From Acidobacteriota bacterium (GTDB lineage Bacteria > Acidobacteriota > Terriglobia > Terriglobales > SCQP01): 8,668 nucleotides of DNA. The notes below the pieces were generated by a model. It saw only the letters and a program-made list of their open reading frames with translations, was not told where the DNA came from and did no database searches. Positions 5,554-8,668 of this stretch are shown piece after piece. The stretch covers positions 4,058 through 12,725 of the forward strand of contig JAKAOE010000006.1 of the NCBI GenBank assembly GCA_021823305.1, given 5' to 3'. The stretch's first letter is position 1; each line of letters begins with the position of its first letter. Position numbers and translations under genes: made by a program.

Positions 5554-5557
5554 GCTC

Positions 5558-5629
5558 ATGGCAACGAAGAAACCCGCCAAGAAGGCTGCGAAGAAGCCGG
5601 CGGCGAAGAAGACCTCGAAGAAGAAGTAA
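5558..5629 (+). CDS. 23-residue lysine-rich small protein, histone-H1-tail-like
   Basis: ATG 5558 to TAA 5627-5629 encodes MATKKPAKKAAKKPAAKK followed by TSKKK. Of 23 residues, 11 are Lys and 6 Ala, with 2 Pro, no acidic and no aromatic residues. Lysine doublets recur about every four residues. GGAG at 5546-5549 lies 8 nt upstream. A consensus sigma70 promoter precedes it and a perfect terminator follows, so it is a monocistronic unit with a transcript of about 180 nt. The sequence resembles the AKKPAKK tails of histone H1, bacterial Hc1/AlgP-type proteins and basic tails of some HU proteins, which bind nucleic acid through charge. Such a role here is inference. It does not resemble the small basic ribosomal protein bTHX. 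A transcript acting partly as RNA is an alternative. Confidence 0.75.
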   Translation: MATKKPAKKAAKKPAAKKTSKKK

Positions 5630-5651
5630 CGCAAGCTCTTCGGGAATTGGG

Positions 5652-5687
5652 CGAAGGGGGACGAGAGATCGTCCCCCTTCGTTGTTT
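5652..5687 (+). terminator. Rho-independent terminator after the lysine-rich gene
   Basis: CGAAGGGGGACGA (5652-5664) and TCGTCCCCCTTCG (5669-5681) form a perfect 13-bp stem with a GAGA loop, followed by TTGTTT. It lies 22 bp after the small gene's stop and 26 bp before the next ATG. It is the only convincing intrinsic terminator in the window. Confidence 0.93.
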
Positions 5688-5713
5688 CCGCCGCGAGTGC
5701 CCAACTGATAACC

Positions 5714-6361
5714 ATGCCGCGTGTGCTCACGCTTGACCCCCGGCATCCCGACGCCGGGGCGGTCGCGGAACTCGCCACCGCCATCGCCGCCGGGGGCGTG
5801 GTGGCCGTGCCCACCGACACCGTCTACGGCCTGGCCGCCAACGCCCTCGACGATGCCGCCGTCGCCGGCGTGTTCGAGCTCAAGGGACGAGGCTTCGATC
5901 AGCCGCTGCCGGTCGCGGTGAGCGGCCGCGAGCAGGCGGCCGGGCTGGCGACGGCGCTGCCGCCGTGGTTCGACCGGCTCGCCGCCGCCTTTTGGCCGGG
6001 CGCCCTCACCCTGGTGGTGCCCGCCGCGCCGCGCCTGGCGCCTGCGGTCACCGCCGGCACCGGCACCGTCGGCTTGCGCCAGCCCGACCTGCCGCTGCTG
6101 GCCGAGCTGCTCCGGCTCGCCGGCGTGCCGCTCACGCTCACCAGCGCGAACCGCAGCGGCCAGCCCGCCTGTCGCACCGCCGCCGAAGTGGCCGCCCAGT
6201 TCGGCGCCGCCTGTCCGCTGCTCGCCGACGGCGGCCCCACTCCCTCCGCCCTGCCGTCCACCGTGGTTGATCTGTGCGGTCCCGAGCCGCGCATCCTGCG
6301 TCCCGGCGCCATCCCCGCCGCCCGCTTGGAAGCGGTTTGGCGCGGGCATCGTGTATCATAA
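5714..6361 (+). CDS. L-threonylcarbamoyladenylate synthase (Sua5/YciO/YrdC family)
   Basis: This encodes 215 residues, the length of a single YrdC-like domain without the extra C-terminal Sua5 domain. The family makes threonylcarbamoyl-AMP from Thr, bicarbonate and ATP, the first step toward t6A37 in ANN-decoding tRNAs. Signatures are [15 protein letters not shown] (32-46), the ELKGRG loop with the K-x-R motif (55-60), QPLPVAVS (63-70), [10 protein letters not shown] (93-102), GTVGLRQP (117-124), LTSANRSGQ (142-150), STVVDLCG (182-189) and ILRPGAIP (194-201). The nucleotide-binding residues expected in these motifs look intact. YciO-type paralogues share the fold, so the enzyme role is likely rather than certain. 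ATG 5714 has no Shine-Dalgarno, and only 26 bp separate it from the upstream terminator, so its promoter is not obvious. acpP begins 49 bp downstream. Confidence 0.93.
   Translation: MPRVLTLDPRHPDAGAVAELATAIAAGGVVAVPTDTVYGLAANALDDAAVAGVFELKGRGFDQPLPVAVSGREQAAGLATALPPWFDRLAAAFWPGALTLVVPAAPRLAPAVTAGTGTVGLRQPDLPLLAELLRLAGVPLTLTSANRSGQPACRTAAEVAAQFGAACPLLADGGPTPSALPSTVVDLCGPEPRILRPGAIPAARLEAVWRGHRVS
6354..6359 (+). promoter_or_regulatory. Possible -10 element for acpP
   Basis: TATCAT (6354-6359) lies in the last codons of the Sua5/YrdC gene in a locally AT-rich stretch, about 50 bp before the acpP start. TTGGAA (6326-6331) and TTGGCG (6337-6342) are upstream but at poor distances (22 and 11 bp). 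This is a guess based on composition. Confidence 0.25.
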
Positions 6362-6410
6362 GTTTTTCGCGCGCTATGCGCCGTGGCCGGACGGCCGGAG
6401 GACGAAGCGA

Positions 6411-6665
6411 ATGCCCCAGAACGATGACATCGAAGCCAAGGTACGCTCGATCGTGGTAGAAAAGCTCGGCGTCGAGCCGGGCGAGGTCACTCCCACCGCC
6501 TCGTTCGTGGAAGACCTGGGCGCCGATTCGCTGGATCTGGTCGAGCTGGTGATGGAGTTCGAAAGCGTGTTCAACGTCCAGATCCCGGATGAAGACACGG
6601 AAAAGATCCGCCGCGTGCAGGATGCCGTGGACTACATCCGCGCCAAGGCGGGAGAACCGGCCTGA
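6411..6665 (+). CDS. acpP: Acyl carrier protein
   Basis: This encodes 84 residues and is strongly acidic, as expected. The phosphopantetheine attachment serine is S40 in [16 protein letters not shown], where acyl chains are carried as thioesters during type II fatty-acid synthesis. Helix I ([15 protein letters not shown], about 7-21), helix II from S40, and the closing [13 protein letters not shown] (69-81) are all recognisable. ATG 6411 follows GGAGG (6397-6401) with 9 nt spacing. Its TGA stop (6663-6665) overlaps a CTG that may start fabF, matching the frequent acpP-fabF pairing in which the carrier and its condensing enzyme are made together. Confidence 0.98.
   Translation: MPQNDDIEAKVRSIVVEKLGVEPGEVTPTASFVEDLGADSLDLVELVMEFESVFNVQIPDEDTEKIRRVQDAVDYIRAKAGEPA
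6650..6664 (+). promoter_or_regulatory. Candidate Shine-Dalgarno plus CTG start for fabF
   Basis: GGGAGA (6650-6655) precedes CTG (6662-6664) in the fabF frame with about 7 nt from GGAG. The CTG overlaps the acpP stop as CTGA, a variant of the usual ATGA coupling. It would add 16 residues ending HLIHRRRV ahead of VVTGVG and restore the first beta strand RRRVVVTG seen in KAS II proteins. Confidence 0.45.
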
Positions 6666-6709
6666 CCCCCTCCAGCAGTTCGCCTCATCTCATCCACCGG
6701 CGCCGTGTC

Positions 6710-7936
6710 GTGGTCACCGGTGTGGGCCTGATCTCCGCCCTGGGCTTGACCGCGCCGGAGACCTGGGCCGGCCTGCTCGCCGGGCGCAGCGGCGTCGCTC
6801 CGATCACGCTCTTCGACGCCTCCGCCTATAGCTGCCGCTTCGCCGCCGAGGTGAAGGGGTTCGATCCCTTCACCGTGATCGAGAAGAAGGAGCTCAAGAA
6901 AATGGGCCGCTTCATCCAGTTCGCGATGGCGGCCGCCAGCGAGGCCATGGCCGCCTCCGGGCTGGAGGTTCCCGACACGCTCGCGCCCCGGGTCGGCGTC
7001 CACATCGGCAGCGGCATCGGCGGATTCGACGTGATCGAGCGCGAACACAAGGCGCTGCTCGAGGGCGGTCCGCGCCGCGTCTCGCCCTTTTTCATCCCCG
7101 CCGCGATCGTGAATCTGGCCGCCGGCCAAGTGTCCATCCGCTTCAACGCCCGCGGCCCCAACTCCGCCGCCTGCACCGCCTGCGCCTCCGGCGCCCATTC
7201 CATCGGCGACGCCTTCCGCCTCATCCAGCACGGCTACGCCGACGCGATGATCGCCGGCGGCGCCGAGGCGGCGATCACGCCGCTGAGCGTGGCCGGCTTC
7301 GCCTCGATGCGCGCGCTCTCGACCCGCAACGACGATCCCGCCCGCGCCAGCCGCCCCTTCGACCTGCACCGCGACGGCTTCGTGATCGGCGAGGGCGCCG
7401 GCATCATCGTGCTGGAGGAGCTCGAGTTCGCGCGCCGCCGCGGCGCCCGCATCCTCGCCGAACTGGTGGGCTACGGCATGAGCGCCGACGCCTTCCACAT
7501 CACCATGCCCTCGGAATCGGGCGAGGGCGCCCTGGCCGCCATGCAGCAGACCCTGGCCGACGCCGGCGTGGCGCCGGACGAGGTGGATGCGATCAACGCC
7601 CACGGCACCTCCACCCCCTACAACGACAAGTTCGAGACGCTGGCGATCAAACGCCTCTTCGGCGGTCACGCCGCCAAACTGGCGATCAGCTCGACCAAGT
7701 CCATGACCGGACATCTGCTCGGCGGCGCGGGCGGCCTGGAAGCGGGCATCTGCGTGCTCACGCTCGAGCACCAGATCGTTCCGCCCACCATCAACCTCGA
7801 AACCCCCGATCCCGACTGCGACCTCGACTACACCCCCAACCAGGCGCGCCCCCGCGCCCTCGGCGCCATCCTCTCGAACTCGTTCGGCTTCGGCGGCACC
7901 AACGCGGCGCTGCTGTTCCGGGCGTGGGCGGGCTGA
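6710..7936 (+). CDS. fabF: Beta-ketoacyl-ACP synthase II (FabF)
   Basis: FabF condenses malonyl-ACP with acyl-ACP in fatty-acid elongation in the cytoplasm. The coordinates use the first conventional start, GTG 6710, giving 408 residues. The conserved N-terminal strand RRRVVVTG begins upstream of it, so translation probably starts earlier (CTG 6662, about 424 residues). Numbering from GTG, the thiolase-fold active site is intact: nucleophile C158 in [11 protein letters not shown]298 in [12 protein letters not shown]330 and H335 in [16 protein letters not shown], and the gatekeeper loop SFGFGGTNA (391-399). Other landmarks are [14 protein letters not shown] (63-76), IGSGIGG (99-105) and [17 protein letters not shown] (215-231). 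It forms a pair with acpP. It converges on the HIT gene with only 6 bp between the stops and no visible terminator. Confidence 0.97.
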   Translation: MVTGVGLISALGLTAPETWAGLLAGRSGVAPITLFDASAYSCRFAAEVKGFDPFTVIEKKELKKMGRFIQFAMAAASEAMAASGLEVPDTLAPRVGVHIGSGIGGFDVIEREHKALLEGGPRRVSPFFIPAAIVNLAAGQVSIRFNARGPNSAACTACASGAHSIGDAFRLIQHGYADAMIAGGAEAAITPLSVAGFASMRALSTRNDDPARASRPFDLHRDGFVIGEGAGIIVLEELEFARRRGARILAELVGYGMSADAFHITMPSESGEGALAAMQQTLADAGVAPDEVDAINAHGTSTPYNDKFETLAIKRLFGGHAAKLAISSTKSMTGHLLGGAGGLEAGICVLTLEHQIVPPTINLETPDPDCDLDYTPNQARPRALGAILSNSFGFGGTNAALLFRAWAG

Positions 7937-7942
7937 GCCGCC

Positions 7943-8452
7943 TCAGGCGCCGCCCGGCGCGGCGAAGGCCCGCGCCAGCCGGTCGTAAGTATCCTCCAGC
8001 GTTTCCGGCAGCACCCGCGTCTCGCCCACCACGCTGATAAAGTTCGAATCGCCCATCCAGCGCGGCACCACATGCAGGTGGAGGTGCCCGGCGATGCCGG
8101 CGCCCGCCGCCGCTCCCAGGTTGACGCCCACGTTCATCCCTTCTGGGCGATATTCCGCCTGCAGCGCCGCTTCCGCCCGCGCCGCCAACTCCATGATTTC
8201 GCCCCGCGTCTCCGCGCCGCATTCGCGCAGCGTGGCGCAATGGGTGAGCGGCAGCACCATGACGTGGCCGGCGGTGTAGGGGTAGCGGTTCAGCATCACC
8301 GCCGCCAGCCGCCCGCGGTAGACGACCAGCGCCTCGCGGTCGTCGCGCGCGGCCAGTTGCGCGCACAGCACACACTCGCCTCCCGGCATGCCCTCGCGGG
8401 CGCGCGCCTCAGTCAGGTAGCGGTACCGCCAAGGCGAGAACAGATAATCCAT
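7943..8452 (-). CDS. HIT-domain nucleotide hydrolase/phosphorylase-like protein
   Basis: This encodes 169 residues. The histidine-triad motif GHLHLHVVPRW (122-132) supplies H123, H125 and H127, the last two forming the catalytic centre that attacks the alpha-phosphate of a nucleotide. A CVLC pair (C27, C30) together with H71 in PLTHC and a triad His fits the zinc site of Ap4A-phosphorylase-like HIT proteins. The N-terminus MDYLFSPWRYRYL resembles the W-x-P-W-R-x-x-Y start of that subgroup. NRYPYTAGHVMVLPLTH (55-71) and MNVGVNLGAAAGAGIAGH (106-123) are further family blocks. The substrate is unknown; Ap4A or adenylylated metabolites are typical. ATG 8450-8452 is chosen for this conserved N-terminus. 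No Shine-Dalgarno is visible, and a -10-like TAGAAT sits 6 nt upstream, suggesting leaderless translation. Confidence 0.93.
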   Translation of the reverse strand: MDYLFSPWRYRYLTEARAREGMPGGECVLCAQLAARDDREALVVYRGRLAAVMLNRYPYTAGHVMVLPLTHCATLRECGAETRGEIMELAARAEAALQAEYRPEGMNVGVNLGAAAGAGIAGHLHLHVVPRWMGDSNFISVVGETRVLPETLEDTYDRLARAFAAPGGA

Positions 8453-8458
8453 GTCCGG

Positions 8459-8467
8459 ATTCTAGCA
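8459..8467 (-). promoter_or_regulatory. Candidate extended -10 for a leaderless HIT message
   Basis: On the minus strand TGCTAGAAT reads as an extended -10 (TGn plus TAGAAT, 5 of 6 to TATAAT). The hexamer ends 6 nt before the HIT ATG, so transcription would start at the A of ATG. The lack of a Shine-Dalgarno agrees with this. No good -35 is seen. Confidence 0.45.
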
Positions 8468-8470
8468 GCC

Positions 8471-8518
8471 GCCCGCCGGCGTCCACCGGCGCGCGCGCGC
8501 CAGCGCGGTCCGGCGGGC
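8471..8518. repeat. GC-rich inverted repeat between HNH and HIT genes
   Basis: GCCCGCCGG (8471-8479) and CCGGCGGGC (8510-8518) are perfect 9-bp arms. Between them lies GGCGCGCGCGCGCC (8488-8501), a 14-bp palindrome of alternating CG. No T-run follows on the minus strand, so it is not a classical terminator for the HNH gene. It could be a transcript hairpin or chance in GC-rich DNA. Confidence 0.35.
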
Positions 8519-8668
8519 TAGAAGAACAAGTACTTGCGCCATTTCTCGTCGCTGCGGCCCATCATCCGGATCAGGTGGCGGCTGGTGTGCAGATTGAACG
8601 GGCGCGGATCGCGCAGCAGCGCCATGCCCGCCTCGTGCAGCAGCCGGTCGCCCTTGTGGTGATTGCAG
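8518..8668 (-). CDS. HNH endonuclease, C-terminal 49 residues (5' part outside window)
   Basis: The minus strand reads in frame from the right edge to TAG (8518-8520). It starts CNHHKGDRLLHEAGMALLRD and ends SDEKWRKYLFF. The opening C-N-x-x-K-G-x-R and E-A-G-M pattern is the distal part of an HNH nuclease zinc/catalytic region as found in small stand-alone HNH proteins, in which the Cys completes a zinc site and Asn and nearby residues follow the betabetaalpha-metal core. The catalytic His-Asn-His portion itself lies beyond the window. RPFNLHTSRHLIRMMG precedes the terminal KWRKYLF, a tail I associate with the Acidobacteriota form of this protein. Such chromosomal HNH genes are usually not part of a mobile element. 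It is upstream of the HIT gene on the same strand, 65 bp apart. Confidence 0.8.
   Translation of the reverse strand, partial: CNHHKGDRLLHEAGMALLRDPRPFNLHTSRHLIRMMGRSDEKWRKYLFF

Noticed and set aside
5558..5629. Small basic ribosomal protein bTHX as an identity for the lysine-rich peptide
   Set aside because: bTHX has Gly, Arg and aromatic residues in a different pattern; this peptide has only Lys as a basic residue and no aromatics.
4278..5708. A 476-codon plus-strand open frame across the VWA region
   Set aside because: It is antisense to the well-supported VWA gene, has Arg/Ala-rich low-complexity sequence with no family motif, and exists because GC-rich codon use keeps the opposite frame free of stops.
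5500..5736. A 78-codon plus-strand frame overlapping the lysine-rich small gene
   Set aside because: It starts at or before the likely transcription start, has no Shine-Dalgarno, and runs through the terminator hairpin into the next gene; the shorter lysine-rich frame is correctly placed.
6632..7771. A 379-codon minus-strand open frame opposite acpP/fabF
   Set aside because: It is the antisense of fabF with His/Gly/Ala-rich sequence lacking family signatures.
7947..7960. GCGCC/GGCGC stem after fabF as a terminator
   Set aside because: A 5-bp stem with no T-run in GC-rich DNA and lying inside the HIT gene's 3' coding end is expected by chance.
8518..8668. HNH endonuclease as evidence for a group I/II intron or mobile homing element
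   Set aside because: Only the tail is visible, its ending is like chromosomal stand-alone HNH proteins, and there is no intron boundary, repeat or integrase nearby.

Overview
This is a GC-rich bacterial window made of tightly packed housekeeping genes with a few lineage-specific ones. The likely source is a Gram-negative member of Acidobacteriota. Reasons: an LPS gene (kdsB), a VWFA-related secreted protein of the kind expanded in that phylum, a carboxypeptidase-regulatory-like (PEG-fold) domain on an exported protein, and an HNH endonuclease tail of the form common there. This is inference from protein style, not a phylogenetic placement.

Layout, left to right. (1) 1-984, + strand: the 3' part of trmD, then an isochorismatase-fold gene 3 bp later. 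(2) 981-2416, - strand: a two-gene operon. Its first gene encodes an exported PEG-fold domain fused to a histidine-rich membrane region, and its second, joined by an ATGA overlap, encodes a YceI-like periplasmic protein. (3) 2452-3183, +: kdsB, divergent from that operon with a 35-bp gap. (4) 3267-4323, +: rplS and rnhB. (5) 4296-5366, -: a secreted VWA-domain protein whose 3' end overlaps rnhB tail to tail. (6) 5472-5687, +: a self-contained small transcription unit with a sigma70-type promoter, a structured leader, a 23-residue lysine-rich protein and a perfect terminator hairpin. (7) 5714-7936, +: a Sua5/YrdC gene, acpP and fabF. (8) 7943-8668, -: a HIT hydrolase and, upstream of it, the C-terminal end of an HNH endonuclease that runs off the window.

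How the genes relate. TrmD (m1G37) and Sua5/YrdC (t6A37 precursor) both serve modification of tRNA position 37. bL19 and RNase HII follow the frequent trmD-rplS-rnhB order, but here about 2.8 kb carrying four genes on both strands separates trmD from rplS. AcpP and FabF form the fatty-acid elongation pair. KdsB feeds Kdo into LPS. The PEG-fold/membrane protein plus YceI pair looks like an envelope redox or lipid-carrier module, comparable to the E. coli yceJ-yceI arrangement.

The least explained items are the 23-residue lysine-rich gene with its own promoter and terminator, the PEG-domain/histidine-rich membrane fusion next to YceI, and two conserved genes (rnhB, fabF) whose homology extends upstream of any ATG/GTG/TTG codon, suggesting ACG and CTG starts or local sequence errors. 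I see no mobile element, CRISPR array, rRNA or tRNA. No stretch over 300 bases lacks a gene.
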